Shown piece by piece: positions 25,902 to 34,460 of a stretch of 52,218 bases of DNA. The translations under genes were made by a program, and so were the position numbers. Positions within the stretch are counted from its first letter, which is position 1. Each line of letters opens with the position of its first letter. This DNA is from Rhodospirillales bacterium (GTDB taxonomy: Bacteria; Pseudomonadota; Alphaproteobacteria; Rhodospirillales; JASLQF01). Location of the stretch: positions 1-52,218 of the forward strand of contig JASLQF010000060.1 of the NCBI GenBank assembly GCA_030744625.1. The letters are read 5' to 3'. Below the pieces are notes generated by a model. It was not told where the DNA came from. It worked only from the letters and a program-made list of their open reading frames with translations, and searched no databases.

Positions 25902-26762
25902 TCACAGCCGCAATTCCACCGGCACCATGTGCTTGGAAAGTTGCAACTGTTCGGGCGTCAAGCCCATGGCCAGCCCGACCAGTTGCGGCAGGTGCAGGAT
26001 GGGCATGGCGAGTTTCTCCCCCAGGTCCCGTTCCATCTCGCCCTGCAAGGTATCGAGCACCGTGTGGCACAAGGGGCACGGCGTCACCATGGCCTTGGCA
26101 CCCCCGTCCCTGGCCGACTTGACGTGGCGGCCTGAGAGCTTGATGGCGACGTCCTCGTCGCCGGCGGTGGTGTGGAAGCCGCAGCACTCGACGCGGCCGT
26201 CGTAGTCGATCGAATCGCAGCCCAGGATCCCGTTGAGGGTCTCGATGGAGCGGGCGTTGCGCGAATCGAAGAACCCGAAGTGCTTGGGCGGACGAACGAT
26301 ATGGCAGCCGTAGTAGGCGCCGACCTTGAGACCGGCCAAGGGCCGCGCCACCAGTTCCTTGAGCCGGTCGGCGCCGACGTCCTCCAGGAGCACCCACAGG
26401 AAATGGGTCACCCGCGTCTTGCCGGTGTAGCTGAGGCCCATCTCGGAGAGCACCTCGTTGACGCGGTCGCGTTGCTCGGGGTCGTCCCGCAGCGCCTTCT
26501 GGGTGTCGAAGAAGTTGAGCGTACACGTGTTGCAGATGGTCATCAGGGGCAAATCGTCCTGCTCGGCCATGGCCAGGATGCGGGCGTTGAGGGCCAGGAA
26601 CAGCTCGGGGTCGACGGCGCGCAGCTCGCGGCTTCCCGTGCACGTCGCCGAATGCAGCTCGACGAGCTCGAGGCCGAGCCTGGCCGCCACCAATCGGGTG
26701 CTGACATTCAATTCCTTGCACGTGCTCTGGGCCGAGCACCCGGGGTAATAGGCGAACTTCAT
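25902..26762 (-). CDS. CCG-domain (HdrB/SdhE-like) protein, copy A
   Basis: This 286-residue cysteine-rich protein has two CCG-type modules. The C-terminal one is complete: C153, C193-C194-G195, C229xxC232. The N-terminal one is partial: C9, C41-T-G, C77xxC80. Such domains bind non-cubane [4Fe-4S] clusters in heterodisulfide reductase B and in class E succinate:quinone reductases. It shares 52 of its first 60 residues with copy B at 34457-35332. It overlaps the Fe-S gene by ATGA. It probably completes a three-subunit redox complex and passes electrons to a thiol or quinone partner, with no membrane anchor encoded (inference). Confidence 0.9.
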   Translation of the reverse strand: MKFAYYPGCSAQSTCKELNVSTRLVAARLGLELVELHSATCTGSRELRAVDPELFLALNARILAMAEQDDLPLMTICNTCTLNFFDTQKALRDDPEQRDRVNEVLSEMGLSYTGKTRVTHFLWVLLEDVGADRLKELVARPLAGLKVGAYYGCHIVRPPKHFGFFDSRNARSIETLNGILGCDSIDYDGRVECCGFHTTAGDEDVAIKLSGRHVKSARDGGAKAMVTPCPLCHTVLDTLQGEMERDLGEKLAMPILHLPQLVGLAMGLTPEQLQLSKHMVPVELRL

Positions 26763-27772
26763 GGCCTTTTCCCCTTGAAGGCGGCATGCAGCCGGCGCAC
26801 CTGGTCCATGCCGGGAATGGATGAACCGAATAAGGTTTTCACCGGATCGATCTTGCCGTGCATGAGCAGCTTCAGGGCCCGCCCCAGGCGGCGGAAGGCG
26901 CCCGCCCCTTGCGTCCTCAGCACCAGGGCCGTGGGATCGATGCGCCCGCGCTTCATCATGATGTCGACGAAAGCGGCCTGATGGCGCGCCGCCCGCGGCA
27001 TGGCCCGGTAGGCGAGCGCCTTGAGAGGCTCGATGACGCCGGAGACGATGGGGATTTCCGTGGGGCAGACCTCCTCGCACCGGTAGCAAGAAACGCAACT
27101 GAAGATGGACGCTTCCTCGATGGCGATGCGTCCCCGGTCCATGGTGTCTCTGGGGTCGAGCGCCGTCTGCGCCAGCTGCACCAGGGGCGCCGGGCCCGAG
27201 AACCTGGTCTCGTCGCCGAGATCGAGGACCGGGCAGGCCGAATGGCACGCCATGCAGCTCAGGCAATCCAAAGCCAGCGAGGCCCGGGCCATCTCGCGGT
27301 CGGTGATGTGCTCGGGAAAGCCCGGATAGGGCTCGCCGCGCTCCAGCCACGGCGCCATCTTGAGGACCAGGTCTTCGTACCCCTTGCGGTCGACCACCAG
27401 GTCGCGGACCACCGGCAGGTGTCCGAGGGGCTCGATGGTCATCTCGGGTTCGGCGGCTTCCCAGCACGACAGCACCTCGCGGCCGTTGACGCGCACGGCA
27501 CAGGTGCCGCACTTCTTGACCCCGCAGAACCAGCGATGCGCCATGGGGACCTCGAAGTCCTCGGCCACGTGGTTGAGGACGTCGAGGACACGCATCCACT
27601 TCATGTAGGGGATCTCGTAGGTCTCGTAGCGCGGCTCGGCGTCCTTGGAGGGGTCGTAGCGGAAGATCCTGGCCTTGACCGTGTCCCCTTCCTTGAGACT
27701 GTGCAGCCGGTCGAGGCCGCTGTCCCCGGTCTCCGCCTGACCGAGCTGCCGGACGTCGGGCGCGGTGCTCAC
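26759..27772 (-). CDS. SdhB/FrdB-like iron-sulfur protein, copy A
   Basis: A 337-residue electron-transfer subunit. The N-terminal [2Fe-2S] ferredoxin domain has C83, C88, C91 and C103 (FCGVKKCGTCAV...LSC). Two cluster motifs follow: C170xxC173xxC176xxxC180P and C226xxC229xxC232xxxC236P. Both are full four-Cys motifs, unlike classical SdhB, where the last cluster is [3Fe-4S]. The GTG start at 27772 overlaps the flavoprotein stop (GTGA), with a further ATGA overlap to the CCG gene. It carries electrons between the flavoprotein and the CCG subunit. Paralog: 33420-34460. Confidence 0.92.
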   Translation of the reverse strand: MSTAPDVRQLGQAETGDSGLDRLHSLKEGDTVKARIFRYDPSKDAEPRYETYEIPYMKWMRVLDVLNHVAEDFEVPMAHRWFCGVKKCGTCAVRVNGREVLSCWEAAEPEMTIEPLGHLPVVRDLVVDRKGYEDLVLKMAPWLERGEPYPGFPEHITDREMARASLALDCLSCMACHSACPVLDLGDETRFSGPAPLVQLAQTALDPRDTMDRGRIAIEEASIFSCVSCYRCEEVCPTEIPIVSGVIEPLKALAYRAMPRAARHQAAFVDIMMKRGRIDPTALVLRTQGAGAFRRLGRALKLLMHGKIDPVKTLFGSSIPGMDQVRRLHAAFKGKRP

Positions 27773-29490
27773 CAGTCCACCTTGAAGTAGTCTTCCCGTT
27801 CGAACTCCGGTTCGAGGTAGGGCAGCTTGTAGGGCTCGATGCGATATTGGACGGTGCCCGAGCCGTCGTCCGACAGGATGTTCTTCACCAGCCAGTTCCT
27901 GTTGTCGGTATAGGGACAGTCGGTCCGGTAGAAAGGTCCCCGGCTTTCCTTGCGGTTGAGCGCCGACAGGATGGTCAGTTCGGAGGCATCAAGCAGGTTG
28001 AACACGTCGAGGCCGTCGAGCCAGCCGTAGTTCTGGACCCGCGTCGTGTCCTTGAGCCCCATGCGGGGGACGTCTTCGGCGCGGATGCGGCGCAGCTCAT
28101 CGAGGGCGCTCTCCATGCCGTCTTTGGTTTTCACGAAGCCCATCTTCTCGTACATGATGTCGCGGATGCGCATCTTGAGCCTGGTCGGCGTCGTACCGCC
28201 TTCCGGCATGTCGTGGAGCAGGCCCTCGATGCGCGCCACCTCGGCGTTGACCTGCGCCGTCGGCAGGGGTGCGGGGTCGGCCGGCAGGTCGGCGCCCTTG
28301 ATGCTCTCGGCGCAGACGAAGGCGTCGTAGCTGACGAAGCCGATGGAGCCGTTGTTGTGGCCGCCGACGGCGCCCGCCACGTAGAGGCCGGGCACGTTGG
28401 TCTTCATGGTGTGGGGGTCGAGATTTATGCCGCCCTGCCGGTAGTGCCAGGTGGGCGCCGTCTCGACGCGCGCCTCGTCGTAGCCGAGCCCCACCTTCTC
28501 GAAGGTCTTCATGTGGTGGGCGTAGAGCTTCAGGGCCTCGGGCTCGATGTGGTCGTATCCGGTTTCGTAGCCGCCGTCCATGCGCGCCTTGCCGGCCTCC
28601 GTCTGCTGGGCGAGACGCTTGAGCTGGGTCGGATAGGGGGCGTAGGAGTTGGGCGCGTCCGTCGACTGGTCAAAGAACAACTCCCCGTCGGCGTTGTACA
28701 TGCGCGCCGTTTCCTTGGTGCCGACCAGCGGGTTGGGATAGATGTGCATGCGCTGCCACACGGTCGGCCACTTGAAGTCGCTGGCGTGCCACCACTGGAT
28801 CTCCAGGTTCAACAGCTCGCCGCCGGCGCGGTAGGCGAGCGCCAGGCCGTCGCCCGACTGCTCCCGGGTGCCGGTGGCGCGCGCCGCGATGCGGTCGGCG
28901 GGACCGGTGGCGATGACCACGGCCTTGGCCCGGATGGCGTAGATCTCACCCGTCGGATAGTGGAAGGCGACGACGCCGACGGCCTCTCCGTTGTCGCCCC
29001 GCAGGACCTTGGTGACCGCCGTTTCCTCGAGGGTCGGGATCTCGGCCCGCCTGACCTGCTTGCGCCGGCGGTCGATGAACAGCACGCCGGACTGGCCCTG
29101 CTGCTTGGCGGCGATGCCGCGGGCGGCGCCGAAGCTCTTGACGATCTGGCCCTGGTTGTCGCGGCGCAGGTAAAGGCCGAGCTCGTCGAGCTCCGGGTAA
29201 TAGACGTTCTCGATCCACTTCTCCGCATCCAGGCAGTAGTCCTGATCGCACAGGAAATGGTTGTACCAGCGCACCACCCAGTCGCGGGTCGCCTGCGCCT
29301 CCTCCTCGGAGCCGTCGAGCATGGTGCCGGCCAGCACCATGTTGCCGGCGAAGATGGAGGCGCCGCTCTTGCCGATGATGCCCTTGGCGATGATCAGGGG
29401 CTTGAGGCCGGCCTCCCTGAGGCACAACGCCGCATACGTTCCCCCGGCGCCGCCGCCGACGATGACCACGTCCGTCTCGAGCGTCTGCAT
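27769..29490 (-). CDS. fumarate reductase/succinate dehydrogenase-like flavoprotein, copy A
   Basis: A 573-residue FAD enzyme of the FrdA/SdhA/AprA superfamily. The dinucleotide motif is VVIVGGGAGG (residues 8-17). GTREQSGDGLALA, PGLYVAGAVGG and the C-terminal [15 protein letters not shown] match superfamily landmarks. The His that covalently holds FAD in SdhA is missing (GKSGASIFAG at 40-49), and the usual FHPTG segment is replaced by IQWWHASDF. The substrate is therefore probably not plain succinate/fumarate. It leads a GTGA/ATGA-overlapped cassette with the Fe-S and CCG genes. No signal peptide: cytoplasmic. Paralog: 31702-33426, in opposite orientation. Confidence 0.9.
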   Translation of the reverse strand: MQTLETDVVIVGGGAGGTYAALCLREAGLKPLIIAKGIIGKSGASIFAGNMVLAGTMLDGSEEEAQATRDWVVRWYNHFLCDQDYCLDAEKWIENVYYPELDELGLYLRRDNQGQIVKSFGAARGIAAKQQGQSGVLFIDRRRKQVRRAEIPTLEETAVTKVLRGDNGEAVGVVAFHYPTGEIYAIRAKAVVIATGPADRIAARATGTREQSGDGLALAYRAGGELLNLEIQWWHASDFKWPTVWQRMHIYPNPLVGTKETARMYNADGELFFDQSTDAPNSYAPYPTQLKRLAQQTEAGKARMDGGYETGYDHIEPEALKLYAHHMKTFEKVGLGYDEARVETAPTWHYRQGGINLDPHTMKTNVPGLYVAGAVGGHNNGSIGFVSYDAFVCAESIKGADLPADPAPLPTAQVNAEVARIEGLLHDMPEGGTTPTRLKMRIRDIMYEKMGFVKTKDGMESALDELRRIRAEDVPRMGLKDTTRVQNYGWLDGLDVFNLLDASELTILSALNRKESRGPFYRTDCPYTDNRNWLVKNILSDDGSGTVQYRIEPYKLPYLEPEFEREDYFKVDW

Positions 29491-29705
29491 GTGGGGCTCC
29501 CCCCCGAAATGCGGCGGCGTCGCTTGGCGCCGATTTTTCGGCCCTTGGTTTTATGGAATCACCCAGCGATGCCGGTGCAAAGGGTATCACGGGAGCCGGC
29601 GGGTTGACACCTTGGCGATCATTCCACGGCGCGGCGGTCGAATTTGCCGCGTGGTTGTGCAATCCGAGCCGGTTGCCTCATTATGAGCCGCTCAAGTGCG
29701 CCACG

Positions 29706-30647
29706 ATGGGGCGAGGGGAATTGAACCGGAACATAACCCATTCGACCGGCCCGTTGGCGGCCCTGGGCCGCCTTCCCCCCAACCTCCAGGGCGCCTTGTG
29801 GGTGGTCGGCGCGGCCGTCGTCTTCGCCTTCAACGCCGGGGTGGTCAAGCAGCTCGGCATCCTCGGCGTCGACAGCCTGCAGACGGTCTTCGCCCGCTCC
29901 GTGGTCGGCTTTTGCGTCATCCTGCCGTTCGTCTGGCGCAAGGGCCTATCAAGCGTGCGCACCGACCACCTTCCCCTCCACCTCTATCAGGCGATGGCTG
30001 GGACGGTGGCCCTGATGGCCCACTTCTACGCCTGGACCAAGTTGCCGCTGGCCGACGTCACGGCGCTCCTCTTCACGCAGCCGCTGTTCGCGCTTCTGCT
30101 GGCCGTCATCATCCTCGGCTCGAAGGTCAACTGGCGGCGCTGGCTGGCCACCGCCATAGGCTTCCTCGGCGTGCTGGCCATGGTACGGCCGGGCGCCGTC
30201 AGTTTCGATCCGGTGACGCTGGTCGCGCTCTTCGCCGGCTTCTCCATCGCCTTGCAGCTCATCCTCGTCGCCCGCCTGCCCGAGGGCGAGAAGGAACTCA
30301 CCATGCTCTTCTATCTGGGCATTGTCGGCACCCTGGTGACGGTGGGCCCGGCGCTCACCGTGTGGCGCATGCCGAGCCTGGAAGTGGGCGTCCTGCTTCT
30401 CGTCAACGGGCTCCTCGGCATCACCCACCAGGCGATGATCTTCCGCGCCTTCCGCGTCGGCGACGCCACCTACGTGGCGCCCTTCGACTATTCGAAAATC
30501 GTCGTCGCCGCCCTCCTCGGCTTCCTCTACTTCGCCGAAATCCCCGACGCCTGGAGCATCCTCGGCGCCGCCGTCATCGTCGCCTCCACCTACTACATCT
30601 CGCGGCGCGAGGTGGGGGGCAAGGGGAGAGGCGCGCCGGGGGGGTGA
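29706..30647 (+). CDS. EamA-family (DMT) transporter
   Basis: A 313-residue membrane protein with about ten hydrophobic segments in two repeated EamA halves (first half from ALWVVGAAVVFAFN, second from FDPVTLVALFAGFSIALQLI). It is predicted to move a small organic solute across the inner membrane. The ATG at 29706 is used; a TTG at 29721 directly behind GAGGGG is an alternative. It lies between the two inverted redox cassettes, 215 bp from the start of the left one, and could carry the pathway substrate or product (inference from location). Confidence 0.85.
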   Translation: MGRGELNRNITHSTGPLAALGRLPPNLQGALWVVGAAVVFAFNAGVVKQLGILGVDSLQTVFARSVVGFCVILPFVWRKGLSSVRTDHLPLHLYQAMAGTVALMAHFYAWTKLPLADVTALLFTQPLFALLLAVIILGSKVNWRRWLATAIGFLGVLAMVRPGAVSFDPVTLVALFAGFSIALQLILVARLPEGEKELTMLFYLGIVGTLVTVGPALTVWRMPSLEVGVLLLVNGLLGITHQAMIFRAFRVGDATYVAPFDYSKIVVAALLGFLYFAEIPDAWSILGAAVIVASTYYISRREVGGKGRGAPGG

Positions 30648-30673
30648 GAAAGCTCGCGAAAGAGGTTCCAAAT

Positions 30674-30784
30674 ATGAGACCTGAGAAGGTCGTCTCCGAC
30701 TTTTTCATACTGCTCGTTGGCGGCCTTGTCCTGACTGCATTAGCGCGTCCGTGGAAGGAATCGACATTGGATATACGTCGCTAA
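30674..30784 (+). CDS. possible 36-residue single-pass membrane peptide
   Basis: ATG at 30674 is preceded by AAGAGG with an 8-base gap and followed by 36 codons. The product starts MRPEKVVSDF, then has a hydrophobic stretch FFILLVGGLVLTALA and a charged tail WKESTLDIRR, a plausible transmembrane helix with inside-positive ends. It starts 26 bp after the transporter gene and could be co-transcribed. It is too short to assign and could be fortuitous. Confidence 0.35.
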   Translation: MRPEKVVSDFFILLVGGLVLTALARPWKESTLDIRR

Positions 30785-30802
30785 CTAATTGAAAAATAAC
30801 GA

Positions 30803-30873
30803 TGTGCGAAACCCGTGTTCGTTTGCCCTTAAAAACCGACACCTTAAATGCGACTGGGGTTCCTGTGCGAAAC
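30803..30873. repeat. direct repeat TGTGCGAAAC, possible recombination site
   Basis: TGTGCGAAAC occurs at 30803-30812 and again at 30864-30873, 61 bp apart. This is in a 160-bp AT-richer stretch just upstream of the serine recombinase gene. Small recombinases of this family usually act on sites next to their own gene, so this could be part of a res-like site, but the repeats are short. No other gene is seen in 30785-30944. Confidence 0.3.
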
Positions 30874-30944
30874 GCAGTGGGAGACGTTTTTGCGACACTC
30901 CATTCGTTGTATGGTCAGAATCCAACCAAAGGGGAGGACATGCC

Positions 30945-31559
30945 ATGCTCGTAGGGTACGCGCGCGTCTCGACTACCGATCAGAAGATGGACTTGCAGAT
31001 CGATGCCCTGGTGAATGCCGGTGTCGAGGAAAAGCGGATTTTCCAGGAACACGTCACCGGCGTGAAGACAGCCCGACCGGAACTCGACATTTGCCTCAGG
31101 ACGCTTCGCGAGGGCGACGTATTGGTGGTTTACAAACTTGATCGCCTTGGGCGCTCGCTCAAAGAACTCATCGCCATCGTCGAGCAGCTTGACAGGGACG
31201 GGATTGGCTTCAAGAGCCTTACCGAGAACATCGACACCACTACGTCATCGGGGCGCTTCTTCTTCCACCTTTTCGGTGCCGTGGCGCAGTTCGAGCGCGA
31301 TCTAAATTCCGAGCGCACCAAGGCTGGGCTCAAGGCCGCCAGGGCGCGGGGCCGAGTCGGCGGACGCAAGCCGAAGCTTACGGAGAAGAAAGCACGCATG
31401 GGGGCCAACCTGCTTGACGGCGACCCCGATCTCAGCCACGAAGACGTGGCGGACATGCTACAAGTGTCGCGGGCCACTCTCTACAGGGCGTGGAAGCGTT
31501 ACGACATCGCACCGCCGGATCCGGCCCGGATGGCGATCAAGCCGGACAAGGACAAATAG
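30945..31559 (+). CDS. serine recombinase (resolvase/invertase family)
   Basis: This 204-residue site-specific recombinase has the catalytic domain with nucleophile Ser9 in GYARVSTTDQ, YKLDRLGRS with active-site Arg residues, GRFFFHLFGAVAQFERD, and a C-terminal helix-turn-helix (about residues 150-185). The ATG at 30945 follows GGGGAGGA; the frame is open upstream to 30789 but without family sequence. Base usage is clearly less GC-rich than in the neighbouring genes, indicating recent arrival. It sits between two inverted paralogous cassettes, which may mark the join of an inverted duplication. Whether it drives inversion is unknown. Confidence 0.92.
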   Translation: MLVGYARVSTTDQKMDLQIDALVNAGVEEKRIFQEHVTGVKTARPELDICLRTLREGDVLVVYKLDRLGRSLKELIAIVEQLDRDGIGFKSLTENIDTTTSSGRFFFHLFGAVAQFERDLNSERTKAGLKAARARGRVGGRKPKLTEKKARMGANLLDGDPDLSHEDVADMLQVSRATLYRAWKRYDIAPPDPARMAIKPDKDK

Positions 31560-31701
31560 AAACGAGGGTCATCTGCACAAATTGAGATGCGAAGTACGCA
31601 AAGCACCCCCGCCCCCGCGCCATCACCCCACACCACAATTTACAGCCTCCCCCCGCTGCCTGTACCCTACCCGCAACACCGTTTCAGGGAGGCGCGGCAT
31701 C

Positions 31702-33426
31702 ATGAAGACCATGGCCGAGGAGGTGGTCATCGTCGGCGGCGGCGGGGCCGGGACGTATGCCGCGCTGCGCCTCAAGGAACTCGGCTACGATCCGCTGGTC
31801 GTCTGCAAGGGGCTGATCGGCAAGAGCGGGTGTTCCATCTTCGCCGGCAACCTGGTCTTGAGCGGCCACATGCTGGGCACCACCGACGCCCAGTCCGAAG
31901 CCACCATGGAGTACTTCACAAAGTGGTGGAACAACTTCCTCATCGACCAGGACTACCTGGTCAAGGGGGGAAGCTGGATCGAGGAGACCTTCTACCCCGA
32001 ACTCGACGAGGCCGGCCTCTACTTCCGCCGCGACGACCAGGGCGACATCGTGGCCAGCGTCGGGAGCGTGCGCAACATCGCCGCCAACCAGCAAGGGCAG
32101 TCCGGCATGCTGCTCATGGACCGCCGGCGCAAGCAGTTCGCCGAGAAGAACATCCGCTCCCTGGAAGAGACCTCGGTGACGGCGCTGCTCACCGGCTCGG
32201 GCGGCGAGGTCATCGGCGTCGTCGCCCTGCATTACCCCACGGGCGAGCGCTACGCCATCACCGCCAAGGCGGTGGTGCTTGCCACCGGCCATTCCGACCG
32301 CCTGTCGACGCGCTCCACCGGCACCCGCGAGCAATCGGCCGACGGCATCGCGCTGGCGGCCCGCGCCTACGCCGAGATGTGCAACCTGGAAATCCAGTGG
32401 TGGCACGCCAGCGACTTCGCGTATCCCAAGACCTGGGACCGCATGCACGTCTATCCCAACCCGCTGGTCGGCTCGACGGAATCGGCGCGCATGTACAACG
32501 CCGACGGCGAGTTGTTCTTCGAGCAGAAGACCGACGCGCCGGTCGGCCTCGCCCCCTACGCCACCCAGTTCAAGCGGGTCGGCGAGCAGGTGGCCAAGGG
32601 CAAGGCGCGGCTCGACGGCGGCTACACCACGAGCTACGCCCACATCCCGCCCGAGGTGGTCAAGGAATACAACTACCACGCCAAGGCCTTCGAGAAGGTC
32701 GGCCTCGACGTTGGCTCCGACCACGTTGAGAGCGCCGTCTCCTGGCACTGCCGCCAGGGCGGCGTCCACTGCGACCCGCACACCATGGAGACCTCGGTGG
32801 CGGGCCTGTACGTGGCCGGCGGCATCGGCGGCCACTCGAACGGCGGCATCGGCGTCGTCTCCTTCGACGGCAACATCGTCGCCGAGACCATCGCCGCCAA
32901 GGATGTCAGCGCCTGGGCACAGCCCGAGCTGCCCGCCGACCAGGCCGAGGCCGAGGACGGGCGCCTCGCCGGGCTTCTCCGGCCCGTGCCCGAGGGCGGC
33001 GTCACGCCCATGCGCATCAAGAACAAGCTGCGCCAACTCATGTGGGACAAGATGGGCTTCGAGAAGACCGAACCCGGCATGAGCGAGGCCCTGGAAGTGG
33101 TGCGGTCCTTGCGCCAACAGGCCGAGGCCGGCATGGGGCTCAAGAACACGACGCCGAATTTCAACTACGGCTGGGTCGACGCCATCGACGCCTTCAACAT
33201 GATCGACGTCTGCGAGCTCACCATCCTCTCGGCCCTCAACCGCAAGGAAAGCCGGGGGCCGTTCTACCGCACCGACTACCCCTACACCGACAACGAGAAC
33301 TGGCACGCCCGCAACATCCTCATTCCCACCCCCGATGGCGGCGTCGAGTTCCGGGTGGAGCCCTACGCCACCCCCTACCTGGAGCCCGAGTTCGAGCGCC
33401 GCGACTACTTCGACGTGCCATGGTGA
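31702..33426 (+). CDS. fumarate reductase/succinate dehydrogenase-like flavoprotein, copy B
   Basis: A 574-residue FAD protein, paralog of 27769-29490. The N-terminal FAD motif is [21 protein letters not shown] lacks the covalent-FAD His. [11 protein letters not shown]-like and [10 protein letters not shown] segments, [13 protein letters not shown] and [15 protein letters not shown] are shared with copy A. AGGGAGG precedes the ATG (GGGAGG 11 bases upstream). It heads a tightly overlapped cassette with the Fe-S gene (7-bp overlap). Conservation of the same non-classical active-site residues in both copies argues for a shared, non-succinate-type chemistry (inference). Confidence 0.9.
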   Translation: MKTMAEEVVIVGGGGAGTYAALRLKELGYDPLVVCKGLIGKSGCSIFAGNLVLSGHMLGTTDAQSEATMEYFTKWWNNFLIDQDYLVKGGSWIEETFYPELDEAGLYFRRDDQGDIVASVGSVRNIAANQQGQSGMLLMDRRRKQFAEKNIRSLEETSVTALLTGSGGEVIGVVALHYPTGERYAITAKAVVLATGHSDRLSTRSTGTREQSADGIALAARAYAEMCNLEIQWWHASDFAYPKTWDRMHVYPNPLVGSTESARMYNADGELFFEQKTDAPVGLAPYATQFKRVGEQVAKGKARLDGGYTTSYAHIPPEVVKEYNYHAKAFEKVGLDVGSDHVESAVSWHCRQGGVHCDPHTMETSVAGLYVAGGIGGHSNGGIGVVSFDGNIVAETIAAKDVSAWAQPELPADQAEAEDGRLAGLLRPVPEGGVTPMRIKNKLRQLMWDKMGFEKTEPGMSEALEVVRSLRQQAEAGMGLKNTTPNFNYGWVDAIDAFNMIDVCELTILSALNRKESRGPFYRTDYPYTDNENWHARNILIPTPDGGVEFRVEPYATPYLEPEFERRDYFDVPW

Positions 33427-34460
33427 GCGGCGCCAATCAAATCACGGAGGGGGGGATCGACGCCAGGCGCCTGGGCCAGGAGGAAAGCGGCGATTCGTCG
33501 CCGGCCCGCCTGGCCAGCCTCGGCGAGGGCGATACCGTCCGCGTGCGGCTGCAACGGTTCGATCCGACCCGGGACGAGGCGCCCTATACCGAGTCCTACG
33601 AAGTCCCCTACTCCAAGCTCATGCGCGTCCTCGACGTCCTCAACTACATCGCCGAGGACCTGGAGGAGGACCTCGCCTACCGCTGGTACTGCGGGGTCAA
33701 GAAGTGCGGCGCCTGCGCCGTGCGCGTCAACGGCCGCGAGGTGCTGTCGTGCTGGGAAGCCGCCGAGCCCGACATGGTGATCGAGCCCCTGCGCCACGCA
33801 CCCGTAATCCGCGACACGGTGGTCGACCGCGCCCCCCACGAGGAGCGCATCAAGCGCATGTCGCCGTGGCTGGAGCGCGCCGAGCCCTACCCCGGATTCC
33901 CCGAACGCCTGTCGCACCGCGACATGGGCGGCGTCGTCCACGCGCTCAACTGCCTGAGCTGCATGTGCTGCACCTCGGCGTGCCCGGTGCTCGACCTCGG
34001 TGCAGACACCGATTTCGCGGGGCCGGCGCCCCTGGTGCAGTTCGCCCAGCAGGCCCTGGATCCGCGCGACGCCATGGATCGCGGGCGCATCGCGCTCGAC
34101 GAGGGCTCGGTCTTCGATTGCGTGTCGTGCTACCGGTGCGAGGAGGCGTGTCCGGTCGGCATCCCCGTCGTCAGCGCCATCATCGAGCCCCTCAAGGCCA
34201 TGGCCTACCGCTCGATGCCGGCGCGCGCCGGTCACGTCGGCGCCTTCCTCGACGTCATCGAGGGGCGCGGGCGCATCGACCCCTCCGCCCTGGTGCTCAA
34301 GACGCAGGGGTGGGGCGTGCTGCTGCGCTCGCCGGGGCGCACCCTCAGGCTCCTGGTGCGCGGCAAGATCGATCCCCTCAAGACCTTCTTCGGAGACGCC
34401 GCCAAGGGCATCGCCGAGGTGCGCCGGCTGTTCGACGGAACGCGGGACTGGAAACCATGA
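33420..34460 (+). CDS. SdhB/FrdB-like iron-sulfur protein, copy B
   Basis: A 346-residue paralog of 26759-27772. The [2Fe-2S] site is formed by C91, C96, C99 and C111 ([12 protein letters not shown]). Two further motifs, [12 protein letters not shown] and [12 protein letters not shown], are complete. The first has an extra Cys next to the third ligand (MCC), absent in copy A. The ATG overlaps the flavoprotein stop by 7 bp and its stop overlaps the CCG gene by ATGA, so all three subunits should be translated together. Confidence 0.92.
   Translation: MVSGANQITEGGIDARRLGQEESGDSSPARLASLGEGDTVRVRLQRFDPTRDEAPYTESYEVPYSKLMRVLDVLNYIAEDLEEDLAYRWYCGVKKCGACAVRVNGREVLSCWEAAEPDMVIEPLRHAPVIRDTVVDRAPHEERIKRMSPWLERAEPYPGFPERLSHRDMGGVVHALNCLSCMCCTSACPVLDLGADTDFAGPAPLVQFAQQALDPRDAMDRGRIALDEGSVFDCVSCYRCEEACPVGIPVVSAIIEPLKAMAYRSMPARAGHVGAFLDVIEGRGRIDPSALVLKTQGWGVLLRSPGRTLRLLVRGKIDPLKTFFGDAAKGIAEVRRLFDGTRDWKP

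Noticed and set aside
27847-29607. 586-codon plus-strand reading frame antisense to flavoprotein copy A
   Set aside because: The opposite strand has complete FAD and family motifs. The antisense product has none and is Val/Gly/His/Asp-rich, as expected for a shadow frame.
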